NCBI GenBank assembly: GCA_951828385.1
Contig: OX639973.1
Coordinates: 3,339,200-3,403,199, forward strand
DNA from: an uncultured Poribacteria bacterium
Lineage (GTDB): Bacteria > Poribacteria > WGA-4E > WGA-3G
Length of the DNA: 64,000 nt
Direction of reading: 5' to 3'
Every line of letters starts with the position of its first letter. The stretch's first letter is position 1. Shown in pieces: positions 1 to 7,416 of this stretch. Position numbers and translations under genes: made by a program. The notes under the pieces were generated by a model. It searched no databases. It was given only the letters and a program-made list of their open reading frames with translations, and was not told the DNA's origin.

Positions 1-120
1 GTACGCCGCAAATCTCGGATTGTCGCGGATTGCGCGGATTAGAAGAGGTCCTTTTCTATCCTAACCATTCTTGAAGTCCAGAGGAGCAGCACCTGCATAG
101 TATCTGATGGGTACTAGACG

Positions 121-336
121 CGGTAGGTGCGGTTTCCTAACCGAACCGGAACTTAGCCACAAACTTTTCAGACATCAAAGGCCTCTTGAGTTCCGTAGGA
201 ACGGTATGTTTATAGAAAAACGTCTCCACCGGCTCTTGAACCCTGTAAGGGTGGCATGTCTATAATAACGCCTACAAAATGCTGGCAGAAATCCCTAAGT
301 TGACACCTATGTGCGGTTAGGAAACCGCACCTACCG
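121..336. repeat. Element bounded by 23-bp perfect inverted repeats
   Basis: Bases 121-143 and 314-336 are exact reverse complements of each other over 23 bp. Each arm contains its own smaller hairpin, GTGCGGTT pairing with AACCGCAC. Between them lie two diverged hairpin units (181-222 and 231-270). A related palindrome occurs at 20120-20147. The arrangement resembles a small non-autonomous element, but no target-site duplication was recognised. Confidence 0.55.
181..270. repeat. Two diverged hairpin repeats with compensatory stems
   Basis: Units 181-222 and 231-270 share CTCTTGA at the left and ATGT-TATA at the right. Between these, the first forms GTTCC-GTA-GGAAC and the second ACCCT-GTA-AGGGT. 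Stem bases differ on both sides in a pairing-preserving way while the GTA loop is constant. This suggests that the folded form is what has been maintained. Confidence 0.5.
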
Positions 337-415
337 GGCCTGGGAGGAATTAGAATTACCGATTTAAACAATTAAACTTCATGAAACCGCACCTACCGGG
401 TTGGAATAGACAATT

Positions 416-1255
416 CTATACCGAATAGAATTCCGAAGCGTTTTCGTAAAAGAGTCTGCTTTTCTCTGTCTCTGACGCATCTTCGACAGCCCATAAGAGC
501 GCGTCTACCCACTCCTGATATGTCGCTGCCAGCGTGCAGACGGGCCAATCACTCCCAAACATCAGTCGCTCATAGCCGAATGCTTCTATTAGATGTCGGA
601 TATACGGCTTGAGCTCCTCACGCGTCCAATTCTCGCTTGCGGTCGTTACAATGCCTGATACCTTGCAATGGACGTTTTTAAAGGCAGCGAGTTCGCTTAT
701 ATGCGTTGCCCACGGTTCAAATTGCCCACCTTTTATATCCGGTCCTCCGCAGTGATTGAGGGCGTGCCGCACATCTGGTGTCGCCTTGACGAGTTCGATT
801 GCTGCGGGCAGCTGCGCATGGTTCGCACAGAGTTCAAATGAGAGATCAAACTTCGTCAGTAATTTCACGCCGTTAATCAGTTCAGGACTCGCGTAGAACT
901 GTGGATCCGGATGATGCCACGCCATCCGGCGCACGCCTACGACGAGACCGAACCCTGCAAGCTGCTCAAGGATAGCCTCGGCATTGGGTTTTTCCAACGG
1001 TGCTGCCGCCGCGATTGCACCTATCATACCATCTGTCTCAGCGATCTCTGTTAACCACTCGACCTCTTTGACGACATCTGTTTCAGCGGGATCCCCCTCA
1101 ACGTGTACCGATTTGACGACGTTAAGGTCGCCAATCGCCGCGCGATAGTCTTGCGCTGTATACCGTTCTGCCAACAAGTCAAAACCATCAAGCCAAGGAT
1201 ATTCCAAGTTTTCAGTATCCCAGAGGTGTTGGTGTGTATCAATTATTTTAAGCAT
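416..1255 (-). CDS. Amidohydrolase-2 family metal-dependent hydrolase
   Basis: A 279-residue TIM-barrel hydrolase of the COG3618 / amidohydrolase-2 type, of normal family length. The N-terminal strand carries the metal-binding DTHQHLW (H8, H10), the middle has NHCGGPD, and GSDWP near residue 235 supplies the conserved C-terminal Asp. Relatives hydrolyse lactones or related small carbonyl compounds; the substrate cannot be read from sequence. There is no signal peptide, so it should be cytoplasmic. AAGGAAG precedes the ATG, and a consensus promoter lies just upstream (1295-1323). The gene is divergent from the zinc peptidase gene, so it is probably transcribed alone. Confidence 0.85.
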   Translation of the reverse strand: MLKIIDTHQHLWDTENLEYPWLDGFDLLAERYTAQDYRAAIGDLNVVKSVHVEGDPAETDVVKEVEWLTEIAETDGMIGAIAAAAPLEKPNAEAILEQLAGFGLVVGVRRMAWHHPDPQFYASPELINGVKLLTKFDLSFELCANHAQLPAAIELVKATPDVRHALNHCGGPDIKGGQFEPWATHISELAAFKNVHCKVSGIVTTASENWTREELKPYIRHLIEAFGYERLMFGSDWPVCTLAATYQEWVDALLWAVEDASETEKSRLFYENASEFYSV

Positions 1256-1294
1256 CTGTTCTTCCTTATTTCCTATAGGTTAGACACATCCTGC

Positions 1295-1323
1295 AGTATA
1301 ACACGTTATCGGAATAGCGTCAA
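1295..1323 (-). promoter_or_regulatory. Sigma-70-type promoter of the amidohydrolase gene
   Basis: Read on the minus strand: TTGACG, 17 bp, TATACT. It lies about 40 bases upstream of the ATG at 1255 and back to back with the promoter at 1347-1375. Confidence 0.7.
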
Positions 1324-1346
1324 TTTTCAGTTGGGAGAAAAATGAT

Positions 1347-1375
1347 TTGAATTTTACGGCGATATCCCGTATAAT
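1347..1375 (+). promoter_or_regulatory. Sigma-70-type promoter of the zinc peptidase gene
   Basis: TTGAAT, 17 bp, TATAAT, 60 bases upstream of the ATG at 1436. It is divergent from the amidohydrolase promoter, giving a compact two-way control region. Confidence 0.7.
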
Positions 1376-1435
1376 TTCTTAACCGAATAAATATTTAACA
1401 ACAGAAAACAAAAACAGACTTTGGAGGTGTTTATC

Positions 1436-2134
1436 ATGTTTTGGGGTTTCTTTGACCCACTGTATTTTATAATTATAGCACCGGGATTCGCATTGTCTTT
1501 ATACGCGACGTTTCGCACAAAATCGACATTTTCAAAATATTCAAAAGTCGGATCGCGTAGTGGATTGACCGGGGCAGCAGCTGCGGAGTTGATGCTAAGG
1601 AGACAGGGTGTTAGCGGTGTGCGCATTGAACGCTCTGGTGGCTGGCTAAGCGACCACTACGATCCGAGTAAGAAGGCATTACGGTTATCCGAGGATGTCT
1701 ATTCCAGCCAATCGCTCTCTGCAATAGGTGTTGCCTGCCATGAGGCAGGACACGCAATTCAGGATGCACACGGCTACGGCATGCTCAGTTTGCGTACTGC
1801 GCTCGTTCCTGCGACGAACTTCAGTTCGACTTTTGCATTTATTGTGATGATAGCAGGCTTCTTTCTCCAGCTGACAGGCTTGATATTCGTAGGCGTATGC
1901 CTATTTTCAGTGGGAGTCGTTTTTTCACTGATAACGCTTCCAGTTGAATGGGATGCCAGCAAACGTGCGAAAGTTGCAATGGACGCAGCGGGGGTGCTTT
2001 CGCCAGAAGAAAGTCGGCACGCGAGTAAGGTGCTTAACGCTGCGTTTTTGACGTATCTCGCAGCGGCATTGACAAGCCTTCTCACACTGGCATATTACCT
2101 GATACGGTTGGGTGTCTTCGGTGGCGATGAATAA
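1436..2134 (+). CDS. Membrane zinc metallopeptidase (YugP / Zn_peptidase_2 type)
   Basis: A 232-residue membrane protein with the zinc-protease signature HEAGH at residues 102-106, followed by AIQDAHGY as in the YugP-like Zn_peptidase_2 family. A hydrophobic segment at residues 8-25 and two or three more in the C-terminal half place the active site at the membrane; a family role in membrane protein turnover is plausible but unproven. The start is the ATG at 1436, with GGAGG at 1423-1427; the upstream TTG at 1421 lies at this ribosome-binding site. It is convergent with the VOC gene, with a hairpin in between. Confidence 0.85.
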   Translation: MFWGFFDPLYFIIIAPGFALSLYATFRTKSTFSKYSKVGSRSGLTGAAAAELMLRRQGVSGVRIERSGGWLSDHYDPSKKALRLSEDVYSSQSLSAIGVACHEAGHAIQDAHGYGMLSLRTALVPATNFSSTFAFIVMIAGFFLQLTGLIFVGVCLFSVGVVFSLITLPVEWDASKRAKVAMDAAGVLSPEESRHASKVLNAAFLTYLAAALTSLLTLAYYLIRLGVFGGDE

Positions 2135-2146
2135 AACTATATAGGT

Positions 2147-2167
2147 GGCGCGGTCTGGGACCGCGCC
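2147..2167. terminator. Strong hairpin between convergent genes
   Basis: GGCGCGGTC and GACCGCGCC form a perfect 9-bp stem with a 3-base loop, 13 bases after the zinc peptidase stop. There is no T-run, so it may act as a two-way transcription barrier or simply be a dispersed palindromic repeat of the GCGCGGT type seen elsewhere in the window. Confidence 0.5.
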
Positions 2168-2185
2168 CATTGGAGAGATTGGATA

Positions 2186-2614
2186 TCAAACCTTGCTTTC
2201 GATATCGACACCGGGCCACTGATCATCTTGCTCAGTAATGTCAACGACGATCCCGTCCGGGTCTTCGACTTTGAAGGCGACTGAAGGCAGTTCGTCCGAA
2301 TTGGGATCGTAAGGTTTACTACCGTCTAAGCCTTCCCAAGTAATTTCAAAGCCGAGGTCTTCACACCGTTGTGCGGCTTCTCCCAAATTTGGGACACGAA
2401 CACCGATGTGGAGGTAGTCCAACATTCCACCGACATGTTCGGGACGCTCCGGACCGCGGTGCTGAAATACACGGAAATTGTGATAACCATCGGTAAGGTC
2501 GTAGCAGCCGTTCATCGTTGAGAAGACCTGCAATCCGAGCGCATCGCGCCAAAAACGGATGCTTTTCTCCAGATCGGTTGTACGGACACCGATGTGTACA
2601 AGTGTTGTTGCCAT
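2186..2614 (-). CDS. VOC / glyoxalase-fold protein
   Basis: A 142-residue single-module vicinal-oxygen-chelate protein. The opening LVHIGVRTTDLEKSIRFW and later YLHIGVRVPNL are the two beta-alpha-beta starts of the fold. The C-terminal VEDPDGIVVDITE carries the usual metal-binding acidic residue. Such proteins act as lactoylglutathione lyase-like, dioxygenase-like or resistance proteins, and the family alone does not tell which. It is the first of three minus-strand metabolic genes (VOC, PhyH, SCP2), separated from PhyH by a tandem palindromic repeat. Confidence 0.8.
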   Translation of the reverse strand: MATTLVHIGVRTTDLEKSIRFWRDALGLQVFSTMNGCYDLTDGYHNFRVFQHRGPERPEHVGGMLDYLHIGVRVPNLGEAAQRCEDLGFEITWEGLDGSKPYDPNSDELPSVAFKVEDPDGIVVDITEQDDQWPGVDIESKV

Positions 2615-2633
2615 AAGAGATTTTCCTTTTTGT

Positions 2634-2697
2634 TACGGCACACGGTGCGTGCCTACTACTTTTGATACGGCATACGGAATATGCCTACTACTTTAGA
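2634..2697. repeat. Tandem 32-bp hairpin repeat with compensatory change
   Basis: Two head-to-tail 32-bp copies (2634-2665 and 2666-2697) share TACGGCA at the left and GCCTACTACTTT at the right. The first folds GGCAC/GTGCC, the second GGCAT/ATGCC, so one base pair has changed on both sides. The second copy overlaps the stop codon of the adjacent PhyH gene. Confidence 0.6.
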
Positions 2698-3484
2698 CCC
2701 AGAGAGTCGGTTCTCGACTTTCTGCGCGGTGCTCGTAGAGCATTTTGACATCCTCGGGGAAACTATCAAAAGTCTCACCGGGAATCGTGGCAGTATTGAC
2801 ACCGAAGAGTTCTAAATTCAACCACCACGGTGCGTATCTGACAACGACAGCCGTCCGTTTGCCAGCACTCGGGTTCTCTGCGTTGGAATGCCAAATTCGG
2901 CTGTCCATGATAAGCACGCTACCGGCACTCCCAATGGCTTGCATTTCACCGTCAAGCGGGTTCCGGTCACCAATACCGTCCTCTTTACCTCTGGGGTTGC
3001 GAAGGTCTATATGCGTCTTAGGCACAATCCAAGTGCCGCCGTTCTCGGTTGTAAACTCAGAGAGCATCCAGAGGGTTGTGATGCCGATGACTGCGCTCGG
3101 GAACGGTTGTGGGATGTGCCATTTCTGGTTCAAATCATACGGGAAATCGGAGTGGTATGCACGCACCAATTCATAATGCGGGGGACGAATCTTATACTCG
3201 GTCTGGGAGATACGGACTTGCGGTCCCAACAGTTGGCGGATGGTAGCGAGGAGTCGCTCGTTTGCGAGATGCGCGGCAAATTTCGGCATGAAACTGATAA
3301 CATTGCGTTCCCATCTGCCGTGCTCTTTGCTGAATATGTTATAGTCCGCTTCTGAAGTTTCGACTTCTTCACGCACGCCACCAACGACATCGGCGGGAAT
3401 AACGCCATCCAAGACGCACCAGCCTTCTTCCCGCAACTGCGTAACATAAGGTTCAACTGTTTCTAATGCATTGTCGGTTTCCAT
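2693..3484 (-). CDS. Phytanoyl-CoA dioxygenase (PhyH) family protein
   Basis: A 263-residue non-haem Fe(II)/2-oxoglutarate-dependent oxygenase of the PhyH family. The iron-binding HxD is YHSDFP (H111, D113), the distal His is IWHSNAENP (H199), and R210 in GKRTAVVVRY is placed to hold the 2-oxoglutarate carboxylate. Members hydroxylate or halogenate varied small molecules; the substrate is unknown here. The start is the ATG at 3484, since AAGGAG lies just upstream; an in-frame ATG at 3514 lacks such a site and would overlap the SCP2 gene. No signal peptide. It follows the SCP2 gene by 17 bases, probably in one transcript. Confidence 0.85.
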   Translation of the reverse strand: METDNALETVEPYVTQLREEGWCVLDGVIPADVVGGVREEVETSEADYNIFSKEHGRWERNVISFMPKFAAHLANERLLATIRQLLGPQVRISQTEYKIRPPHYELVRAYHSDFPYDLNQKWHIPQPFPSAVIGITTLWMLSEFTTENGGTWIVPKTHIDLRNPRGKEDGIGDRNPLDGEMQAIGSAGSVLIMDSRIWHSNAENPSAGKRTAVVVRYAPWWLNLELFGVNTATIPGETFDSFPEDVKMLYEHRAESREPTLWV

Positions 3485-3501
3485 TGAAATCTCCTTGCGT
3501 G

Positions 3502-3900
3502 TCAAGAATCGCAATTAATTTCTCGCTCACGGTTATAGCGAACGGCTGTCTTAATGAGCGGGGCAAGGCGCATCACCTTGCCGAGGGAGCCAATGATACC
3601 AATTTCGCGTGTGGTTATGGCACCCATGACGTTGAGTTCGCCTGTCCAAAACCTGTGTGCCACATCACCTGTCATAGTGAGTTCAACATCTGGTGATGGA
3701 TCATTAGATGTACCACGGGTGATGCTATATTCGCCATTTGCCGCTGTTAACGTCATTGTACAATCAGGCAGAGTGTAATTAAACTGGACGCTCAGCGTCA
3801 AAGATTTAAGTACCTCTTGTGCTTCTGGAAGTGTTGCGATTTCTGCAAACAGTTCACTAATATAACTATAGAGTTGTTCAGACGTTTCAAATATAGCCAT
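3502..3900 (-). CDS. SCP2 sterol-binding-domain protein
   Basis: A short (132-residue) cytoplasmic protein matching the SCP2 lipid-binding fold: alternating strands such as MTLTAANGEYSITRG and VELTMTGDVAHRFW, then the helical G-X-I-K-like end MGAITTREIGIIGSLGKVMRL. SCP2 domains bind lipids or acyl chains; the location ahead of a PhyH oxygenase suggests the two handle the same hydrophobic substrate, which is inference. The start is uncertain: ATG at 3900 is used, and another in-frame ATG at 3930 would add ten residues. Neither has a clear ribosome-binding site. Confidence 0.75.
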   Translation of the reverse strand: MAIFETSEQLYSYISELFAEIATLPEAQEVLKSLTLSVQFNYTLPDCTMTLTAANGEYSITRGTSNDPSPDVELTMTGDVAHRFWTGELNVMGAITTREIGIIGSLGKVMRLAPLIKTAVRYNREREINCDS

Positions 3901-3975
3901 AGTTTGCGGTATAGCATACCGTAATAACATTTATGAAGTCAAGTAACTTTTTAAGAAAATTTTAGGTGACATAAA

Positions 3976-4545
3976 ATGAAAAGATCAAACCCTTTAGAAC
4001 GTATCTCCGAGGCATTAGGCGGTGATCAGGGCTTAAGGCAGTTACGCAATGTCTTCGGCATCCCGAGTTTCTGCTATAAGTCCCCTATCGGATGGATAGA
4101 TATCATTGCGGAGGGGAACCATATTTTGCGTGCTTCCTTTAGTGAAGTAGCCCCTTTGTCTGTACCTACCGCCCCACCAACTCTCCGGGTTCTCACCAGA
4201 ACGATTAAATTGTTGGACATCTATTTTGCTGGAGGAGCGATTAATTTCGTCGAGATACCGATGCAATTAGCATACGCCACAGAGTTCCAGCAGCAAGTCT
4301 GGAAGGCTATTCAGCAAATTCCTTATGGAGAAGTACGGTCCTATCAATGGATCGCCGATCGGATTGGGCGGCCGAAATCGGCGCGTTCCATTGGAAACGC
4401 AGTCGGGGCAAATCCGGTATCAATCCTCATTCCGTGCCATCGTGTCATTAGGAGTAATGGGGCATTAGGAGGCTACGGCGGTGGATTAGACCGGAAACGT
4501 CAATTACTAACACTTGAAGGTCACGATGCCGAAAAATTCAAGTAA
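3976..4545 (+). CDS. ogt: Methylated-DNA--protein-cysteine methyltransferase
   Basis: A 189-residue suicide DNA-repair protein that moves alkyl groups from O6-alkylguanine to its own cysteine. The active-site PCHRV motif is at residues 153-157 with C154 as acceptor, preceded by the helix-turn-helix-like PYGEVRSYQWIADRIG and NAVGANP and followed by GGYGGG. The N-terminal ribonuclease-H-like domain is present, so it is full length. AGGTGA lies before the ATG. It is divergent from the SCP2 gene and upstream of a PLP-enzyme gene. Confidence 0.92.
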   Translation: MKRSNPLERISEALGGDQGLRQLRNVFGIPSFCYKSPIGWIDIIAEGNHILRASFSEVAPLSVPTAPPTLRVLTRTIKLLDIYFAGGAINFVEIPMQLAYATEFQQQVWKAIQQIPYGEVRSYQWIADRIGRPKSARSIGNAVGANPVSILIPCHRVIRSNGALGGYGGGLDRKRQLLTLEGHDAEKFK

Positions 4546-4594
4546 GATACTCTCACCACACAAAAACACCAAAAACAGACTTCAGGAGTTTTGA

Positions 4595-5800
4595 ATGACA
4601 TTTCAGAAAAAGTTAGGGAAAGCTACGCAAGCCATCCACGCGGGTGAAAGACAGCCCTCCGCCACCGAAAAAAGTGGGACCCCCCTCCTACCGCCTATCT
4701 ATCAGAACAGCACTTTCCGGTTCACAACAGCCGCTGAATGTGCGGAAACGTTCCGAGACGAAGAGAGCGGTTATATCTATACCCGATGGGGTAACCCGAC
4801 ACAAGAGGTATTAGAAAAAAAACTTGCCGTACTTGAAGCAGGCGAAGCGGCACTCGCGACAGCATCAGGGATGGGAGCAGTGAGTATCGCCCTGCTCATG
4901 GCTCTATCTGATGGCGGACACGTTGTCGCGATGGAAAATCTTTATTCCGCAACGTTCCAGATACTTAATGAAGATCTCCGACGTTTCGGCATTGAGACGA
5001 CATTCGTTGATGCCACCGATCCCTCGCAAATTGCGCGTGCCATCAGACCTGACACGAAAGTACTCTACCTTGAAAGTCCAACAAACCCGCTTCTAAAACT
5101 GATTGACTTGCGGACATCTGCCGAGATTGCGAAAGCACACGGGGTGACCTCAATCATCGATAATACATTTGCGACACCCTGTGGGCAGCAACCGATTGCT
5201 CTCGGTATCGATGTCGTCGTCCACAGCATGACGAAATATTTGAGTGGTACGGGGGCGGTGATTGCCGGTGCGATTGTCGGACAAAAGGAATTTATTACGC
5301 ACGCTAAAACAGGGGCACTCCGCAACTTTGGAGCAGTTATCAGCCCATTCAATGCGTGGTTAACGCTACACGGGATTACGACGCTGCCCTTGCGATTTGC
5401 GCGGCATTGCGAAAATGCGATGTACGTTGCGGCGTTTCTGGAAGCACATCCCGCGGTAGCGTGGGCTCGCTATCCCGGTTTGCCGAGCCATCCGCAACAT
5501 GAACTCGCTAAACGCCAAATGGACGGGTTTGGAGGTATGATAACACTGGAACTGAAAGGCGGACACGTTGCGGGTGAGCAGCTTGTCGATCACCTCCAAC
5601 GCTGCGCGCTTGCAGTCAGCTTGGGTGACGTGCGGACCCTCATTTGCCATCCTGCATCAACAACGCATTCACATGTTCCAGCAGAAATCCGGCAACAGAT
5701 TGGTGTTACAGACGGGTTGGTCAGAATCTCCGTCGGACTGGAAGATGTTGAAGATATTATTGCCGACCTCGAACAGGCATTAGAAGCCTGTGCTTCTTAG
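4595..5800 (+). CDS. Cys/Met-metabolism PLP-dependent enzyme (cystathionine gamma-synthase/lyase type)
   Basis: A 401-residue fold-type I PLP enzyme. The PLP lysine is K214 in VVHSMTKYLSG, the ring-stacking and phosphate-binding region is SGMGAVSIAL (91-100), D189 in IIDNTF pairs with the pyridine nitrogen, and YTRWGNPT (62-69) is the family substrate loop. The choice between cystathionine gamma-synthase, gamma-lyase, O-acetylhomoserine sulfhydrylase and methionine gamma-lyase cannot be made from motifs alone. CAGGAG precedes the ATG. Its last 21 bases overlap the end of the convergent TPR gene. Confidence 0.85.
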   Translation: MTFQKKLGKATQAIHAGERQPSATEKSGTPLLPPIYQNSTFRFTTAAECAETFRDEESGYIYTRWGNPTQEVLEKKLAVLEAGEAALATASGMGAVSIALLMALSDGGHVVAMENLYSATFQILNEDLRRFGIETTFVDATDPSQIARAIRPDTKVLYLESPTNPLLKLIDLRTSAEIAKAHGVTSIIDNTFATPCGQQPIALGIDVVVHSMTKYLSGTGAVIAGAIVGQKEFITHAKTGALRNFGAVISPFNAWLTLHGITTLPLRFARHCENAMYVAAFLEAHPAVAWARYPGLPSHPQHELAKRQMDGFGGMITLELKGGHVAGEQLVDHLQRCALAVSLGDVRTLICHPASTTHSHVPAEIRQQIGVTDGLVRISVGLEDVEDIIADLEQALEACAS

Positions 5801-7015
5801 GGTTCGAATATAATTCTCATTGATATTATTTGAGTCGTGCGTTGCCTTTCTATGCGGTTCCGGGAATTCTGTGAGTAGTTTCTGATACGCGCCTATTGCT
5901 AAATCCGTTTCATTATTGTCTTCATAAATTTTTCCGACTGAATATTGCGCCATCCGTCGCGTGTCGTAATCGTAGGTAGCATTATCCGCCACTTTTTGAA
6001 ACGCATCAACAGCAGTCGCTATATCTTTATTTACAAGTGCGATTTGTGCAATGTAAACCTGCGCGTTAGCAGCATTTTCATTGTGTGGAAACAGATCAAT
6101 TCCTTTTTCAAGTTGCGCGATGGCTTCCTCGTACTTCTCAAGCCTTTCATAAGCCCATCCCATGTAGAAGTATGCATCCTGCCCGGCTTTGGTGTCCGGA
6201 TAGAGGTCGATAACCTTTTGGTAGCCGTCAAGAGCCTCCTGATATTTCCCCTCAGCGAGATAAGCCTGCGGGATACCGAAACTCGCCAAGGGTGCGAGGT
6301 CTGGATCACCGGAATCGACGACGTTTGTGAACTCGACGCGCGCGTTTTCGTAATCCTGCATCTTAAGATAGATTTCGCCAGTAACATATAAAATCTGATA
6401 GAGCAGCGGGCTATCGCTGAACGGTTCTCGAAGCGTGTCAAACGTCGAGAGCGCAAGATTCAATTCGCCTTTCCCATAGTAGCACATCGCCGTATTAAAC
6501 TGCGCTTGGTCTGACAGATCACTACCGGGGTATGTCACAATTAATTGATTGAAAAGCGCGAGTGCTCGGTTATAGTAGGCATCAAGGGATTCAAGGGTGC
6601 CGGTCTTTTTTAGTTCCCCAGCAATCTTATAGGAGGCGTAAGCAATGGCATACATTGAATCGTCCCCCCACTCACTGTCAGGATAATTGTTAATGAGTCG
6701 TCGGAAGAGCGCGAACGCCTCTTCATCGGTGCGTGATCGGATAGCGAGTTGATAGATCGCATCATCCGCCCATAGGCTGTCAGGATAGTTCTCGAAAACT
6801 TCACGGTATGCGGCTCGGACTTTGTGCAAACGGCTTTTATCGGGATTATCAATATCCACTGGCGGTGTATCAAGTTGCTTTGCCACTGTCCACGCCTTGT
6901 CTGCGTTGTCGTAGTAGTCCTCATAGCTGGTGCTATTCCCCGTGATACGCCCCAGCCAAAACCCACCAGCAAGTGCAAGCAGCACACAGATTTCCGCGAT
7001 TATGAACTTCTTCAT
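5780..7015 (-). CDS. Membrane-anchored TPR protein
   Basis: A 411-residue protein with an N-terminal anchor or uncleaved signal (residues 2-20, hydrophobic, then GRITG) followed by about ten tetratricopeptide-like repeats of the BamD/YbgF flavour (YPDSLWADDAIYQLA, YPGSDLSDQAQFNTA and similar). It probably acts as a periplasmic scaffold; no enzymatic motif is seen. The start is the ATG at 7015, with AAGGAG upstream. Expression is predicted to be sigma-54 dependent: a -24/-12 element lies at 7086-7101 with paired upstream sites at 7152-7198, the same layout as upstream of the Ycf48-like lipoprotein gene at 55048. Confidence 0.85.
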   Translation of the reverse strand: MKKFIIAEICVLLALAGGFWLGRITGNSTSYEDYYDNADKAWTVAKQLDTPPVDIDNPDKSRLHKVRAAYREVFENYPDSLWADDAIYQLAIRSRTDEEAFALFRRLINNYPDSEWGDDSMYAIAYASYKIAGELKKTGTLESLDAYYNRALALFNQLIVTYPGSDLSDQAQFNTAMCYYGKGELNLALSTFDTLREPFSDSPLLYQILYVTGEIYLKMQDYENARVEFTNVVDSGDPDLAPLASFGIPQAYLAEGKYQEALDGYQKVIDLYPDTKAGQDAYFYMGWAYERLEKYEEAIAQLEKGIDLFPHNENAANAQVYIAQIALVNKDIATAVDAFQKVADNATYDYDTRRMAQYSVGKIYEDNNETDLAIGAYQKLLTEFPEPHRKATHDSNNINENYIRTLRSTGF

Positions 7016-7085
7016 TTTTCTTCTCCTTACCAAGTATTGATTCTAAGCATGTTAACAAGACTATTAAAATATGTCAAGTACAAGT

Positions 7086-7101
7086 AGCAAGTTTCGTGCC
7101 G
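7086..7101 (-). promoter_or_regulatory. Sigma-54 promoter of the TPR gene
   Basis: Minus-strand CGGCACGAAACTTGCT matches the -24/-12 consensus TGGCACG-N4-TTGCW at all but its first base. It lies about 70 bases upstream of the TPR start codon, with paired 16-bp sites 50 bp further upstream. Confidence 0.75.
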
Positions 7102-7151
7102 ATCTGAACATACTACACTGATCAGATTCTTTACAAGATACCCATAAACCC

Positions 7152-7198
7152 TGCACAAAATAGGGCATACATTATCACCCACTGCACGAAATGGGGCA
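7152..7198 (-). promoter_or_regulatory. Paired 16-bp upstream activator-like sites
   Basis: Minus-strand sites TGCCCTATTTTGTGCA (7152-7167, proximal) and TGCCCCATTTCGTGCA (7183-7198, distal) begin 31 bp apart and have the same orientation relative to the sigma-54 promoter at 7086. The same motif pair and spacing recur at 25343-25389 and 54819-54865. Confidence 0.65.
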
Positions 7199-7252
7199 GA
7201 TTTGCGAGACAAACTGTTCGTGCTGTGTGCCGTCTATCTCTTATTAATTTCC

Positions 7253-7281
7253 TTGACAACATAAGGACAGTTTGATACAAT
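7253..7281 (+). promoter_or_regulatory. Near-consensus sigma-70 promoter of the amino-acid importer
   Basis: TTGACA, 17 bp, TACAAT. It lies 136 bases before the GTG of the binding-protein gene, leaving an untranslated leader that is AT-rich and without a recognised riboswitch. Confidence 0.75.
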
Positions 7282-7416
7282 GTCTAAAAGATAACACTTA
7301 CCTTACTGTTTATCAGAAAGTCATAAATTCAATAGTGATAAAATTATGAACAATGATAACAGAATTTAATCAAATTGCCTTTTCGATAAAGGGCATATCA
7401 AAAAGAGAGGTTTTCT

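Larger units (their letters stand above)
1..415. other. Gene-free repeat-rich stretch
   Basis: No convincing reading frame is present. Bases 1-40 hold repeated CGCGGATT units beginning with GTACGCCGCAAATC, a motif also found near 43077 and, inverted, near 48280. Bases 121-336 are bounded by a perfect 23-bp inverted repeat. A further copy of the AAACCGCACCTACCGGG half lies near 384-400. The stretch looks like a pile-up of dispersed palindromic repeats downstream of the minus-strand amidohydrolase gene. Confidence 0.6.

Noticed and set aside
2634-2697. CRISPR array
   Set aside because: Only two contiguous copies with no unique spacers between them.
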